Below, in pieces: positions 1-12,553 of a stretch of DNA of 64,000 nucleotides; the first letter of the stretch is position 1, and every line of letters starts with the position of its first letter. The position numbers and the translations under genes were made by a program. A model generated the notes under the pieces. It was not told the origin of the DNA and did not search any database. It was given only the letters and a program-made list of their open reading frames with translations. Location of the stretch: the NCBI RefSeq assembly GCF_002263515.1, contig NZ_CP022752.1, positions 3,410,001 to 3,474,000 on the forward strand, in the 5' to 3' direction. The DNA is from Actinopolyspora erythraea. GTDB lineage: Bacteria > Actinomycetota > Actinomycetes > Mycobacteriales > Pseudonocardiaceae.

Positions 1-2580
1 GTGGAACTGGCACGCAAATCTCACTGGCAGCCCCCGCGACGGTTGCTGGAGCTGGGACTCACCCAGGAGGAGAGCTGGAACCTGCTGCAGGAGCTGCTGC
101 GCACACTACGCACGCAGGGGGCGGTGGACATGCCGGAGGACGTCGACGCCGACGACGAGGCGTTCGCACCTCGGCGTGGCCCGATCCACGTGCGTATGTC
201 GGGTTCCGACGCCAAGCGGAAAGTGCTGAGCTGGCTGCCGACGTCCGGCACCAACCGGCGCCTGGACTACCTGACCCGAGTGCTACGACGGATGGGCAGC
301 GATACGGACCCGCGTAAGCTGCTGGAAGAGCTGTGGCAGGAACTCACCCCGACGAAGAGTAGTGACGGTCCCGCAGGCTGGTTGGGCTCCGAGACCTTGC
401 CCCGGCTCGGAACGGTACGCCGGATCGACCACCGCAAACTGCGGCTGCGCCCGGTGCGGGAGTCGGAGCGGTTGTTCCGCTGCGACCGTTGTCGTCGCAT
501 TCTCGGCTTCGACGTTCGCGGCGTCTGCCCCACCCTGCGCTGTGACGGGACCCTCGAACCCTGGTATCGCCCCGCCGAGGCCGAGGAGCGTGACCACTAC
601 CGACACCTGTACCAGAAGTCCGATCCGGTCCCCATGAGCGTGCAGGAGCACACCGCGCAGTGGAGCAACGAGAAGGCCGCCGAGATCCAGGGCGAGTTCG
701 TCCGGGGCGAGCTGAACGCACTGTCCTGCTCCACCACGTTCGAACTCGGCGTGGACGTCGGCGAGCTACAAACGGTCGTGCTGCGCAACATGCCACCGAC
801 CACGGCCAACTACGTGCAGCGCGCGGGCCGTGCCGGTCGACGTGCTGACTCGGCGGCACTGGCGCTGACATACGCCCAGCGGCGTTCGCACGATCTGTTC
901 CGTTTCAGCGAACCGGAGAAGATGATCGCGGGTGAGACCCGGCCACCCGTAGTGCCGCTGGAGAACGCACGCATCGACCGCAGGCACGCCCATTCGGTGG
1001 CCCTGGCCGCGTTCTTCCGAACGATGAAGCAGCGATACGGGGAGAGCTGGCGCACGGCGGGCGAGTTCTTCCTGCCACCGGATCCCACGCCGCCCGATTT
1101 CGTGCTGCCCGTCGCAAGGCTTTCGGAGTTCCTCGATCCGGTACCGGACTCGGTGCGTGCCAGTCTGGACGAGATCCTGCCCGACAGCGTGCACCGGGAG
1201 CTCGGAGTGGCCACCGACTCCTGGGTAGCCGAACTCGAACGGCTGTTGGAAAGCACCCGCCAGGAACTGATCCAGGACGTGGCCGCTTTCGAGGAACGCA
1301 GGGAAGAAGCCGTACGGCAGCAGAACTACCGGGCTGCTGAACAGTACAAGAAAGTACTCGAAACACTTCGGAAGCGCCCGCTGATCAACTTCCTGGCCAC
1401 CCACAACGTACTGCCCAAGTACGGCTTCCCGGTCGACATCGTCGAACTGCGCACCGACCACGCAAGGGGCGGGCGGAACCCCGGACTCGAACTGACCAGG
1501 GACCTGAGCATGGCCGTCAGCGAGTACGCGCCGGGCTCCGAAGTCATCGCCGGTGGCAGGCGGTGGACGTCGGGCGGGGTGTACCGCCTGCCTGGGCGAG
1601 ACCTGGTCAGCCGGTACTACGCGGTATGCGAAGCGTGCGGGCACTACCGGGAATCCGTCGAGGTCCCGGACGCCGAATGTCCCGCCTGCCACCAGGAACA
1701 CACCCGCAAGACGCAACAGTACGTCGAACCCTCCTACGGATTCGTCGCCTCCGAACACACCGAGCAGAAAGCGACTCAGTCCCCCCGACGCTCGTGGACG
1801 GGTGCCACCTACATCGTCGACTCGCACGCGGACGTCGAGGAGAACAGCCTCACCTTTCCCACGGGGGAGGTACTGGAGTGGCGTTCCGGGACGCGCGGGC
1901 AGTTCGTGGTCGTCAACGAAGGCCCGAACCACGCTGGTTTCCAGCTGTGCCAACGGTGCGGCTGGGGACAGCCGGTGGGCTCGGACAAGCCCCCGAGACG
2001 ACACCGCCACCTGCTCAAGGACGGCGACTGCGAAGGTTCGCTGCAGAGATTCTCGCTGGCACACCGCTACGAGACCGATTTCGTGGAACTGCGTTTCCCG
2101 CCGATGCTGTTGCTGGACCACGACCAGAACACGCTGCGCTCGACGCTGTACGCACTGCTGGAAGGGGCGGCCGTAGCGCTGGAGATCAGCCGCGACGACA
2201 TCGACGGCACGGTGCACCGCGGTGAGGACGGCGTTCCCTCGCTGGTGCTGTTCGACACCACCCCGGGCGGTGCGGGCAGCACACAGCGCATCGCCCACGG
2301 TCTCGTCGACGTGGTACGTGCCGCCACGAAACGCATGCACGACTGCGAGTGCGGACCGGAAACGAGCTGCTACGGCTGCCTGCGGGGATTCCGCAACCAG
2401 CGCTACCACGAACTGCTCTCGCGCGGAGCCGCGCTGGAACTGCTGCACGAGTTCGTTCCCGTCGCGGAAAACGCTGCCTCGCAGGGTGGTGCTGCCCCGG
2501 AGAACACGGCATCCGACGACGCGGGCACGAACGGCACCTTCCCGGACAGCGTCGCACCGAACACCCCCGCAGCGAAGTGA
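1..2580 (+). CDS. Superfamily 2 helicase with C-terminal DUF1998 domain, 5' partial
   Basis: This is the C-terminal 859 residues of a larger helicase; the frame is open to the first base, and neither a Walker A nor a DEAH box is present, so the N-terminal ATPase lobe lies outside the window. A four-cysteine cluster (C161, C164, C176, C181) precedes the second helicase lobe, which shows FELGVDVGE near 247 and the arginine-finger motif QRAGRAGRR near 273. A further CxxC pair lies near 545 to 565, and the end carries the DUF1998 cysteine cluster CECGPETSCYGCLRGF (C782, C784, C790, C793), typical of a metal-binding site. DUF1998 helicases are known from DISARM, Druantia (DruE) and the DNA repair helicase MrfA, so a role in DNA defence or repair is plausible but inferred. 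A sigma factor gene follows 7 bases downstream on the same strand, which suggests co-transcription. Confidence 0.85.
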   Translation: MELARKSHWQPPRRLLELGLTQEESWNLLQELLRTLRTQGAVDMPEDVDADDEAFAPRRGPIHVRMSGSDAKRKVLSWLPTSGTNRRLDYLTRVLRRMGSDTDPRKLLEELWQELTPTKSSDGPAGWLGSETLPRLGTVRRIDHRKLRLRPVRESERLFRCDRCRRILGFDVRGVCPTLRCDGTLEPWYRPAEAEERDHYRHLYQKSDPVPMSVQEHTAQWSNEKAAEIQGEFVRGELNALSCSTTFELGVDVGELQTVVLRNMPPTTANYVQRAGRAGRRADSAALALTYAQRRSHDLFRFSEPEKMIAGETRPPVVPLENARIDRRHAHSVALAAFFRTMKQRYGESWRTAGEFFLPPDPTPPDFVLPVARLSEFLDPVPDSVRASLDEILPDSVHRELGVATDSWVAELERLLESTRQELIQDVAAFEERREEAVRQQNYRAAEQYKKVLETLRKRPLINFLATHNVLPKYGFPVDIVELRTDHARGGRNPGLELTRDLSMAVSEYAPGSEVIAGGRRWTSGGVYRLPGRDLVSRYYAVCEACGHYRESVEVPDAECPACHQEHTRKTQQYVEPSYGFVASEHTEQKATQSPRRSWTGATYIVDSHADVEENSLTFPTGEVLEWRSGTRGQFVVVNEGPNHAGFQLCQRCGWGQPVGSDKPPRRHRHLLKDGDCEGSLQRFSLAHRYETDFVELRFPPMLLLDHDQNTLRSTLYALLEGAAVALEISRDDIDGTVHRGEDGVPSLVLFDTTPGGAGSTQRIAHGLVDVVRAATKRMHDCECGPETSCYGCLRGFRNQRYHELLSRGAALELLHEFVPVAENAASQGGAAPENTASDDAGTNGTFPDSVAPNTPAAK

Positions 2581-2587
2581 TACCACC

Positions 2588-4162
<1,575 letters not shown>

Positions 4163-4172
4163 TATCACCGGT

Positions 4173-4793
4173 ATGCCTACCAACGAGTCCGCCACGCACG
4201 GGCACAACGACACAGCGGACGACCCGGCTCGCCCGCGCGACGTCGCGGAGCTGGTCGAACGAATGCGGCGGGGAGAGCGGACGAAGTTCGTGTTCTTCTG
4301 GGGACATCGTCCGGAGTCGGATGGCAGTCCGGGGCGGGGCTGCCTGAGTCAGTGGTGGCCCGCGCCGTTCACCGCGCACGAACGCGTCTTCGCCACCGCC
4401 GAACATTACATGATGTGGCGCAAGGCACGGCTGTTCGGCGACCACGAGACGGCCGAGCGGATCCTGACCGCCGAGCACCCGCACCGCGCGAAAGCGCTGG
4501 GACGCAAGGTGCGCGGCTTCGACCAGCGGCGGTGGGAGCGGGAGCGGTTCGCCGCCGTGGTGGCGGGCAACGTGGCGAAGTTCGGCCAACACGAGGAACC
4601 GCGCCGCTTCCTGCTCAACACCGGAAACCGGGTGCTGGTCGAGGCCAGCCCGCGTGACCGGGTGTGGGGCATCGGCCTGGCCGCCGACGATCCGGCGGCA
4701 GGCGATCCGGAGCGGTGGCGGGGACTGAACCTGCTCGGCTTCGCGCTCGCCGAAGCACGCGAAACGCTGCGCGAGCACGAGCCCACCGACTGA
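4173..4793 (+). CDS. NADAR family (YbiA-like) N-glycosidase domain protein
   Basis: A 206-residue protein that is almost entirely one NADAR domain: FVFFWGH near 38, TAEHYMMWRKARLFGD near 76, AKALGRKVRGFD near 107, and the closing motif LVEASPRDRVWGIGL near 154 are all present, so the expected active-site region looks complete. Family members include YbiA, which hydrolyses the N-glycosidic bond of early riboflavin intermediates, and NADAR proteins that remove ADP-ribose from DNA guanine in DarT1-type toxin systems; the domain is also recurrent in phage-defence loci. Which activity applies here cannot be read from sequence. It starts 10 bases after the sigma factor stop on the same strand, so it is likely the last gene of that operon; a strong hairpin follows. 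The riboflavin genes of this genome are about 13 kb away and not linked to it. Confidence 0.88.
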   Translation: MPTNESATHGHNDTADDPARPRDVAELVERMRRGERTKFVFFWGHRPESDGSPGRGCLSQWWPAPFTAHERVFATAEHYMMWRKARLFGDHETAERILTAEHPHRAKALGRKVRGFDQRRWERERFAAVVAGNVAKFGQHEEPRRFLLNTGNRVLVEASPRDRVWGIGLAADDPAAGDPERWRGLNLLGFALAEARETLREHEPTD

Positions 4794-4894
4794 ACCACCC
4801 CGTCGGGAGCGCCACGGACTCTTCGAGGGGCACCCGCGACGGAAACGAGCGGAGCCGGAAGGCGGCCCCACGGGGGAGAATCAGTAGGAGGTGA

Positions 4895-4913
4895 CGACGG
4901 CGGAGCGCCGTCG
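4895..4913. terminator. Hairpin between convergent NADAR and rbpA genes
   Basis: A perfect inverted repeat, CGACGGCG and CGCCGTCG around a GAG loop, lies 2 bases from the rbpA stop and about 100 bases after the NADAR stop. Its place between convergent genes fits a terminator usable from both sides. There is no T-tract, as is common in actinomycetes. Confidence 0.5.
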
Positions 4914-4915
4914 GC

Positions 4916-5269
4916 TCACTCCTCGGAACGGCCGCGCTGCTGCCGCAGCTTGCGCAGCGCCTCGTCCAGCAGTTGCATCCCGTCGGCGTCGCTGCGCCGT
5001 TCCTTGACGTAGGCGAGGTGGCTCTTGTAAGGCTCGTTGCGCTTCGGCGGCGGTGGGTTCTCACGGTCACGCCCGGCCGGAAGGCCGCAGTGCGAGCACT
5101 CCCAGGTATCGGGAACCCGCGCCTCCATCGCGAACGAGGGCTCGGTCAGGTGCCCCTTGTCACACCAGTAGGCGACCCGCTGCCGGGGAGCCGAGTCACC
5201 ACGATCGACCTCGACACCGACCGGGCTCGACCCGATGCGCATGCCGCGTATCGCATTACCACCAGTCAT
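4916..5269 (-). CDS. rbpA: RNA polymerase-binding protein RbpA
   Basis: A 117-residue actinobacteria-specific transcription factor that binds the principal sigma factor and the RNA polymerase core and stabilises the open promoter complex. The diagnostic core is present: VAYWCDKGH near 33, then PDTWECSHCGLPAG near 54 to 67 (zinc-binding style cysteines), the basic linker KRNEPYKSHLAYVKERRS, and a C-terminal sigma-interaction helix GMQLLDEALRKLRQQR. Length is typical. It is transcribed alone toward the left and converges with the NADAR gene. Its immediate neighbour cluster encodes an extra primary-type sigma factor, which RbpA could in principle also contact; that link is speculation. Confidence 0.96.
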   Translation of the reverse strand: MTGGNAIRGMRIGSSPVGVEVDRGDSAPRQRVAYWCDKGHLTEPSFAMEARVPDTWECSHCGLPAGRDRENPPPPKRNEPYKSHLAYVKERRSDADGMQLLDEALRKLRQQRGRSEE

Positions 5270-5368
5270 CCGCTTCTACCCACCGTTCCCACCGTCGATC
5301 GGACAGCCGCCGTGCGGCCCGGGACCGCAGCACGACACGGCCGGGAGACCCGGCCGCGCGCGTGGTCG

Positions 5369-5605
5369 TCAGCCACCCAGCTTGATCAGCAAGCCGGTGC
5401 CGATTATGGAGATCACCCACAGGGCGATGACGAACAACGTCATCCTGTCCAGGTTCTTCTCCGCGACGCTGGATCCCGCCAGGTTCGACTGCATGCCACC
5501 GCCGAACAGCGAGGAGAGCCCGCCGCCCTTGGCCCGGTGCAGCAGCACGAGCAGCACCAGCAGGATGCTGGTCAGCAGGACCATGATCTGCAACAAAAGT
5601 GTCAT
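5369..5605 (-). CDS. secG: Preprotein translocase subunit SecG
   Basis: A 78-residue protein with two membrane segments (residues about 3 to 22 and 56 to 75) separated by the conserved SecG loop AKGGGLSSLFGGG. SecG joins SecY and SecE in the protein-conducting channel of the cytoplasmic membrane. The frame extends far upstream, but the ATG at 5605 begins the conserved first helix (MTLLLQIMVLLTSILLVLL) and gives the usual family length. The gap-pgk-tpiA-secG order is standard in actinobacteria. Confidence 0.95.
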   Translation of the reverse strand: MTLLLQIMVLLTSILLVLLVLLHRAKGGGLSSLFGGGMQSNLAGSSVAEKNLDRMTLFVIALWVISIIGTGLLIKLGG

Positions 5606-5924
5606 AACGTCCTCGTTCGCACCACGGTTCGTGACAAGCCTACCGAACCGGCTCGCCGCCGTGGACCACCGTCGGCATCTTGAACTCTCGATTCGCGTCC
5701 GTCGGCTTCGGCATTCCGCCAGGTCTCCGGCGCTCCCGGCGCCGAACGACCACTCCCGCGACCGGCGGCACCGACGAGGGGTCCCCTCGTGCGCCCCCGC
5801 CGGCAAGGCCCGACCTCGTGTAGTACCTACCCGATGTCGGGCCTCGGCGAAGCGAGAGCAGGCGGGAGGTTCCGCCGAGCGATCCTGCGGGAAAACCGAA
5901 CGGACGAAGTTCCGCGGGAAAGGC
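5606..5924. other. secG-tpiA intergenic region with repeat copy
   Basis: No gene is supported in these 319 bases. They hold repeat copy A (5767-5876) and, just beside the tpiA stop, an imperfect GC-rich inverted repeat around 5884-5920 that could end tpiA transcription. The secG promoter must lie here; no clear -35/-10 pair was recognised. Confidence 0.5.
5767..5876 (+). repeat. Dispersed nested-palindrome repeat, copy A
   Basis: About 110 bases running from GGCACCG to GGAGGTTCCGCC, with the central block CTACCCGATGTCGGG. It matches copies at 14875, 16950, 34491 and 59008 in order and spacing, with an outer inverted repeat (here the most diverged) and an inner CCCGAC/GTCGGG pair. It lies downstream of tpiA and upstream of secG. 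Confidence 0.7.
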
Positions 5925-6716
5925 TCAGGGTAGCGGCCCACCCGCCGCCAGCGCACTCATCTTGGCGAACTCGTCACCGTTGAGGCTCGCACCACCGACC
6001 AGCGCACCGTCCACGTCGTCCCGGCCCACCAGGTCGGAGATGTTGCTGGACTTGACCGAACCGCCGTAGAGCACGCGGATCTCCTCGGCGATCTCGGTGC
6101 CGTACTTGTCGGCCAGCGCGGCACGCAGCGCCCCGCAGACCTCCTGGGCGTCCTCGGCGGTGGCCACCTTGCCGGTTCCGATCGCCCAGACCGGTTCGTA
6201 GGCGATCACCGCACGGCGCACCTGGTCCTGCTTGAGCCCCTTGAGCCCCTCGATGAGCTGGTTCGTGCAGTACGACACGTGGTCGCCCGCCTCACGCACG
6301 TCGGAGCCCTCACCCACGCACAGGATCGGCGACATATCGTGCTTGAGGACCGCGCGGACCTTGCGGTTGATCAGCTCGTCGGTCTCGCCGTGGTGCTCCC
6401 TGCGCTCCGAGTGCCCGACGACGACGTAGTCGCAGCCGAGCTTGGCCAGCATGGGAGCGGAGACGTCACCGGTGTAGGCGCCGGAGTCGTGCTGCGAGAC
6501 GTCCTGGGCGCCGTGACGCAGCAACAGCTTGTCCCCGTCGATCAGGGTCTGCACACTGCGCAGATCGGTGAACGGCGGGATCACTGCCACCTCGACCTTG
6601 TCGAAGTACTTCTCCGGCAGGGCGAAGGCGATCTTCTGAACCAGCGCGATCGCCTCGAGGTGGTTGAGGTTCATCTTCCAGTTGCCCGCCAGCAGCGGCT
6701 GCCTGGACTTGCTCAT
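5925..6716 (-). CDS. tpiA: Triosephosphate isomerase
   Basis: A 263-residue TIM-barrel enzyme that interconverts dihydroxyacetone phosphate and glyceraldehyde 3-phosphate in glycolysis. The substrate-contact NWKMN near 12, the catalytic histidine in [10 protein letters not shown] near 99, the catalytic glutamate in [11 protein letters not shown] near 175 and the phosphate loop [10 protein letters not shown] near 217 are all present. Its ATG overlaps the pgk stop by 4 bases, so it is translationally coupled as the third gene of the gap-pgk-tpiA operon. Confidence 0.98.
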   Translation of the reverse strand: MSKSRQPLLAGNWKMNLNHLEAIALVQKIAFALPEKYFDKVEVAVIPPFTDLRSVQTLIDGDKLLLRHGAQDVSQHDSGAYTGDVSAPMLAKLGCDYVVVGHSERREHHGETDELINRKVRAVLKHDMSPILCVGEGSDVREAGDHVSYCTNQLIEGLKGLKQDQVRRAVIAYEPVWAIGTGKVATAEDAQEVCGALRAALADKYGTEIAEEIRVLYGGSVKSSNISDLVGRDDVDGALVGGASLNGDEFAKMSALAAGGPLP

Positions 6717-7915
6717 GCCCGGCCCTCCAGTACTGCCACACCCGGCAGGTCCTTGCCTTCCAGGAACTCCAACGAGGCCCCGCCCCCGGTGGAGATGTGC
6801 GAGAAGCTGCGCTCGTCCAGTCCGAGGGTGCGCACCGCCGCGGCGGAGTCCCCGCCGCCCACGACGCTGAACGCCGAGGAGTCGGCGATGGCCTGTGCCA
6901 CACCCCGGGTTCCCTCGGCGAACGCGGGGAACTCGAACACACCGGCGGGCCCGTTCCAGAACACCGTGCTCGCCGAGCCGAGGATGCCGGCGTAGCGCTC
7001 CACGGTGCGCGGACCGATGTCCAGGCCCTGCCAGCCCTGCGGGATCGCGTCGGCCGGGACGACCTGCGTGTTGGCGTCGGCGGCGAACCGGTCGGCCACC
7101 ACGACGTCCACGGGCAGCACCAGCTTGTCGCCGTGCTCGTCGAGCAGCTGCTTGGTCGTGGCGATCTGGTCCTGCTGCAGCAGCGAGTCACCCACGGAGT
7201 CGCCCATGGCCGCGAGGAAGGTGTAGGCCATGCCGCCGCCGATGACCAGCTGGTCCACCTTGGGCAGCAGGGCGTTGATGACGCCGAGCTTGTCCGAGAC
7301 CTTGGACCCGCCGAGCACCACCACGTAGGGCCGGTTCGGGTCACCGGTCAACGTGCGCAGCACGTCGACCTCGCTGAGCACCAGCCCACCCGCGTAGGCG
7401 GGCAGCCTGGTCGCCACCTCGTAGACCGAGGCCTGCTTGCGGTGGACCACTCCGAAGCCGTCCGAGACGAAGGCCGCGGACTCGCCGACCAGCTCGACCA
7501 GCGCGTCGGCGAGCTGACCGCGCTCGGCACCGTCCTTACTGGTCTCACGGGGGTCGAACCGCACGTTCTGCAGCACCGCGACACCACCGTCGGCGAGGCC
7601 GCCGACCACTCGGTGCGCCGAGGCGCCGACCACGTCCTCGGCCAGCGCGACCTCGGAACCCAGCAGCTCGCCGAGCCTGCGCGCCACGGGGGCGAGCGAG
7701 TAGCGGGCGTCCGGTGCACCCTCGGGCCTGCCCAGGTGCGCGGTCAGCACCACGCGGGCACCCGCCGAGGTCAACTTCTCGATCGTCGGGAGCGCGGCCC
7801 GGACCCGGCCGTCGTCGGTGATGGTTTCGCCGTCCAGCGGGACGTTCAGGTCGGCACGCACCAGCACGTACCTGCCCCGAACCCCCTCGCCGAGCAAGTC
7901 GTCGAGATTCTTCAA
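6713..7915 (-). CDS. pgk: Phosphoglycerate kinase
   Basis: A 400-residue enzyme that transfers phosphate from 1,3-bisphosphoglycerate to ADP. It shows the N-terminal substrate signature [13 protein letters not shown] near 17, [10 protein letters not shown] near 58, the hinge region [15 protein letters not shown] near 196, and the nucleotide-binding end [13 protein letters not shown] near 350. Length is normal for the family. It follows gap across an 81-base gap that contains a strong hairpin, and overlaps tpiA by 4 bases. Confidence 0.98.
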   Translation of the reverse strand: MKNLDDLLGEGVRGRYVLVRADLNVPLDGETITDDGRVRAALPTIEKLTSAGARVVLTAHLGRPEGAPDARYSLAPVARRLGELLGSEVALAEDVVGASAHRVVGGLADGGVAVLQNVRFDPRETSKDGAERGQLADALVELVGESAAFVSDGFGVVHRKQASVYEVATRLPAYAGGLVLSEVDVLRTLTGDPNRPYVVVLGGSKVSDKLGVINALLPKVDQLVIGGGMAYTFLAAMGDSVGDSLLQQDQIATTKQLLDEHGDKLVLPVDVVVADRFAADANTQVVPADAIPQGWQGLDIGPRTVERYAGILGSASTVFWNGPAGVFEFPAFAEGTRGVAQAIADSSAFSVVGGGDSAAAVRTLGLDERSFSHISTGGGASLEFLEGKDLPGVAVLEGRA

Positions 7916-7955
7916 GCCTGTAGCTCCTCGCCAGGGATCACAAGGGGTGGTGGGA

Positions 7956-7979
7956 CAGCTCGGCCCCCGGGCCGAGCTG
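7956..7979. terminator. Intercistronic hairpin between gap and pgk
   Basis: A perfect inverted repeat with 11-base arms (CAGCTCGGCCC / GGGCCGAGCTG) and almost no loop sits midway in the gap-pgk spacer. It is too GC-rich and lacks a T-run; it could attenuate read-through from gap into pgk or protect the 3' end of the gap message so that gap is made in excess. Confidence 0.45.
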
Positions 7980-7996
7980 CCCGGGGGCCGGTGGCT

Positions 7997-9299
<1,303 letters not shown>

Positions 9300-9404
9300 G
9301 AGTGAAGCGCGGCGAAGACGGGAAAGCACGCGCACCACCACCCTTCCTCCGAACGCATCATATGTCGCGAGTTCCGCCGGGCGAAACCCGATCCGCAGGA
9401 GCGC

Positions 9405-9431
9405 GACCGGTGAAACGGTCGTTCACCGGTC
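9405..9431 (-). terminator. Terminator downstream of whiA
   Basis: Perfect 10-base arms GACCGGTGAA / TTCACCGGTC around a 7-base loop, 24 bases past the whiA stop in the direction of transcription. Likely the end of the uvrC-rapZ-yvcK-whiA transcript. Confidence 0.6.
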
Positions 9432-9454
9432 ACTCGCACGAACCGTCCGCCCGC

Positions 9455-10471
9455 TCAGTCGTGCTGCTCCTCCCGCAGCATTCCGTCCACACCGGACTCC
9501 AACAGTTCGGTGGTGACGGCGGACTCGGTGTCCGGCAGGTTCAGTTCCCTGGCTCGTTTGTCGGCCATGGCCAGCAGGCGCCGGATCCGCCCCGCCACCG
9601 CGTCCTTGGTCATCGGCGGATCGGCGAGCTGTCCGAGCTCCTCCAGCGAGGCCTGTCGGTGCGCCAGCCGGAGCCTGCCCGCCACCAGCAGGTGCTCCGG
9701 AACCGAGCTGCCGAGCAGCTCCAGGCCGCGTTCCACCCTGGCGGCGGAGGCCACCGCGGCACGGGCCGAACGCCGCAGGTTGGCGTCGTCGAAATTGGCC
9801 AGCCTGTTGGCCGTGGCGCGCACCTCACGGCGCACCCGCCGCTCCTCCCAGGTCATGACGCTGTTGTGCGCACCGAGCCTGGTCAGCAGCGCGCCGATGG
9901 CGTCGCCGTCCCGGACCACCACCCGGTCGGCACCACGCACCTCCCGCGAGCGTGCCTGCACCTCCAGCCTGCGGGCCGCGCCGACCAGCGCCAGAGCCGC
10001 TTCGGGTCCCGGACAGGTGACCTCCAGCGCGGAGGAGCGGCCCGGCTCTGTCAGCGAGCCGTGCGCGAGGAACGCGCCCCGCCAGGCGGACTCCGCGTCG
10101 CAGATCCCGCCCGAGACCACGTGCGAGGGAAGCCCCCGCACGGGACGCCCCCTCGGGTCCAGCAATCCGGTCTGCCTGGCGAGCCCTTCCCCGTCACGGA
10201 CGACGCGCACCACGTAACGGGTGCCCTTGCGGAGCCCACCGGAGGTGATCACGTGCACATCGGAGTGGTACCCGTAGAGCTCGTGCAGCTCCCGTCGAAG
10301 CCTGCGCGCCGTGGAACCGGAATCGAGCTCTGCCTCCACCACCACTCGCCCGCCGACGAGATGCAGCCCACCCGCGAAGCGCAACAGCGAGGACACCTCG
10401 GCTCTGCGGCAGCACGCCTTGGTCGTCGGCAACCTGCTCAGTTCGTCTTTGACCGCCGCGGTCATGGCCAC
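9455..10471 (-). CDS. whiA: Sporulation/cell-division transcription factor WhiA
   Basis: A 338-residue DNA-binding protein. The N-terminal part (residues about 20 to 200) is the degenerate LAGLIDADG-homing-endonuclease fold ([19 protein letters not shown], then [23 protein letters not shown]), and the C-terminal part (about 215 to 310) is the helix-turn-helix domain with [18 protein letters not shown] and [17 protein letters not shown]. In Streptomyces, WhiA works with WhiB to switch on sporulation septation genes. It overlaps the yvcK stop by about 10 bases and ends the uvrC-rapZ-yvcK-whiA run, an order conserved through actinobacteria. Confidence 0.97.
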   Translation of the reverse strand: MAMTAAVKDELSRLPTTKACCRRAEVSSLLRFAGGLHLVGGRVVVEAELDSGSTARRLRRELHELYGYHSDVHVITSGGLRKGTRYVVRVVRDGEGLARQTGLLDPRGRPVRGLPSHVVSGGICDAESAWRGAFLAHGSLTEPGRSSALEVTCPGPEAALALVGAARRLEVQARSREVRGADRVVVRDGDAIGALLTRLGAHNSVMTWEERRVRREVRATANRLANFDDANLRRSARAAVASAARVERGLELLGSSVPEHLLVAGRLRLAHRQASLEELGQLADPPMTKDAVAGRIRRLLAMADKRARELNLPDTESAVTTELLESGVDGMLREEQHD

Positions 10472-11475
10472 CGGTCCGTCCTCCTCTCCAGTGCCGCTGT
10501 CAGACTCGCCGCGAGAGCATCCGGATCGTGCTTTCCGGAACCGGGTGCGGCGGCGACTCGATCAAGCAAAGTCTGCGCACCAAGTCCGCTCGCCGCAGCA
10601 CGGAGCCGATCGGGCGTCGGCACCGCGTCGGAGTCGGCCAATACCGCGTCTACCCGCAGTTTCGGCTCGTGTTCGGAGATCACGTCGAGGTGTTGCTCCG
10701 GTGAGAAGTCCGCTGTTTCACCCGGTTGCGGGACAAGATTGAGTACCACGATCCGCTGAGCCGAGGTGCTGACCAACGCGTCGCGCAGTTCGGGAACCAG
10801 CAGGTGCGGCAGCACGCTGGTGAACCAGGAACCGGGCCCCAGCAGCACGACATCGGCGTCGAGCACCGCTCGAACGGCTTCGGGAGCGGCGCGCGGCGGA
10901 TGCGGCTGCCCGTTGACCGCGTTGAGCCGGATCCGGCGCACCCGTCCCGGCGTGCTGGCGATGGCCACCTGCCCCCGGATCGTGCGCACCGCCCCGGGGT
11001 CCTCGTCCAGCCCCGTGACGTCGGCCTCCATGTCCAGCGGCTCCACGGACATGGGCAGCACACGTCCCCGCACCCCCAGCAGGCCGCACGCCTCGTCCAG
11101 CACCGCTATCGGGTCGCCCAGCACATCCAGCAACCCGGCGAACAGCAGGTTGCCCACCGCGTGTCCCGCCAGCGCGCCGTTGCCGCCGAAGCGGTGCTCG
11201 AACAGCCGCGCCCAGGTGTGGCCCGAGCCGTCCTCGGCCGCCAGCGCGGAGAGCGCCTTGCGGAGGTCGCCCGGTGGAAGCATGCCGAGCTCGCGCCGCA
11301 GCCTGCCGGAGGAACCACCGTCGTCGGCCACGGTGACCACGGCCGTGATGTCGGTGGTTATCCGCCGCAGCGCGGCGAGACTCACCTGCAGTCCCCGCCC
11401 GCCCCCGAGGGCGACGGCGCGCGGTCCGTCCGGCCGTGTCGTCGTTTCGCTCGCCTCCACACTGCTCCTTCCCAC
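10462..11475 (-). CDS. yvcK: Gluconeogenesis factor YvcK (CofD-like, uridine diphosphate sugar-binding)
   Basis: A 337-residue CofD-fold protein. The nucleotide-binding starts are clear: [18 protein letters not shown] near 21 and [18 protein letters not shown] near 48, then [11 protein letters not shown] near 108 and [14 protein letters not shown] near 210. YvcK-family proteins support growth on gluconeogenic carbon and cell-wall homeostasis and bind UDP-sugars; they are not enzymes of F420 synthesis, despite the fold. It lies between rapZ (196-base gap) and whiA (overlap). Confidence 0.95.
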   Translation of the reverse strand: MGRSSVEASETTTRPDGPRAVALGGGRGLQVSLAALRRITTDITAVVTVADDGGSSGRLRRELGMLPPGDLRKALSALAAEDGSGHTWARLFEHRFGGNGALAGHAVGNLLFAGLLDVLGDPIAVLDEACGLLGVRGRVLPMSVEPLDMEADVTGLDEDPGAVRTIRGQVAIASTPGRVRRIRLNAVNGQPHPPRAAPEAVRAVLDADVVLLGPGSWFTSVLPHLLVPELRDALVSTSAQRIVVLNLVPQPGETADFSPEQHLDVISEHEPKLRVDAVLADSDAVPTPDRLRAAASGLGAQTLLDRVAAAPGSGKHDPDALAASLTAALERRTDRWP

Positions 11476-11671
11476 CGTTTCGGGACCCGATTCGCGGAGC
11501 CGCTCTCGGGCCGGTTCCCCACCGGTACCGGCCGCCCGACTCCGAGGAGTCGGACCGGACGAGTCCGCCGACGGCGGAGCGTCGGGCGAGGTCGCCCACC
11601 GTCGCCCGGCGAAGTGGCGGCACGTCAGCCGGTGCCGGACACGGAACCGCTCCGTGCCGGTCCCGAAGCGA

Positions 11672-12550
11672 TCACTCGCGGCCCAGATCGCGATGGACCG
11701 TCTTGACGGTCATCCCGTCGTTCTCGGAAAGCCGCCTGGCCAGCTCCTCGGTGAGCACCACGCTGCGGTGCTTGCCACCGGTGCACCCCATCGCGAGCGT
11801 CAGGTAGCGCTTGCCCTCGCGCTGGTATCCGGTACCGACCAACCGCAGCAGCCGCTGGTAGTCGTCCAGGAACTCCTCCGCGCCCTCCTGCCCCAGCACG
11901 TAGTTGCGCACCTCGTCGTCGGTGCCGTCGAACTCGCGCAGCTCCGGTATCCAGAACGGGTTGGGCAGGAAGCGACAGTCCATCACCAGGTCGGCGTCCA
12001 TCGGCAGACCGTACTTGTATCCGAAGGAGAGCACGGTCACCCGCGTCCGGGTGCTCGCCTCGGTACCGAAGGCGTCCTCGATCTTGGTCCGCAGCTGGTG
12101 CACCGAAAGTCCCGTGGTGTCCAGCACCAGGTCCGCCTCGGCTCGGAGCCTGGACAGCAGCGAACGCTCGGCGGCTATGCCGTCGGCGAGCCTCCCCTCG
12201 CCCTGCAGCGGGTGACCGCGCCGGACCTGCTCGAACCGGCGCACCAACACCTCGTCGGTGGCCTCCAGGAACAGCACCTTCGGCTTGTAACCCCGCGCGT
12301 CGAGGTCCTTGATCACCGAACCGAGGTCCTCGGTGAACGCCCGGCTGCGCACGTCCATGACCACGGCCACCCGCGTGATGGCGTCACTGGAGCGCGCGCC
12401 CAGTTCGACCATGGTGGCGATCAGCTCGGGTGGCAGGTTGTCCACCACGAACCAGCCCAGGTCCTCCAGGCACTTCGCCGCAGTACTGCGGCCCGCCCCG
12501 GAAAGCCCGCTGACGACCGCCACTTCGATCCCGCCGTGTTCTTCGCTCAC
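11672..12550 (-). CDS. rapZ: RNase adapter protein RapZ (P-loop nucleotide-binding)
   Basis: A 292-residue RapZ/YvcJ family protein with the P-loop GLSGAGRSTAAKCLEDLG near 15, the conserved VVDNLPPEL near 35, FLEATDEVLVRRFEQVRRGHPL near 98, and the C-terminal MGCTGGKHRSVVLTEELARRL near 255. In E. coli RapZ targets small RNAs that control GlmS; in actinobacteria the role is less defined but the gene is always with uvrC, yvcK and whiA, as here. Starts 3 bases after the uvrC stop. Confidence 0.95.
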   Translation of the reverse strand: MSEEHGGIEVAVVSGLSGAGRSTAAKCLEDLGWFVVDNLPPELIATMVELGARSSDAITRVAVVMDVRSRAFTEDLGSVIKDLDARGYKPKVLFLEATDEVLVRRFEQVRRGHPLQGEGRLADGIAAERSLLSRLRAEADLVLDTTGLSVHQLRTKIEDAFGTEASTRTRVTVLSFGYKYGLPMDADLVMDCRFLPNPFWIPELREFDGTDDEVRNYVLGQEGAEEFLDDYQRLLRLVGTGYQREGKRYLTLAMGCTGGKHRSVVLTEELARRLSENDGMTVKTVHRDLGRE

Positions 12551-12553
12551 TGT

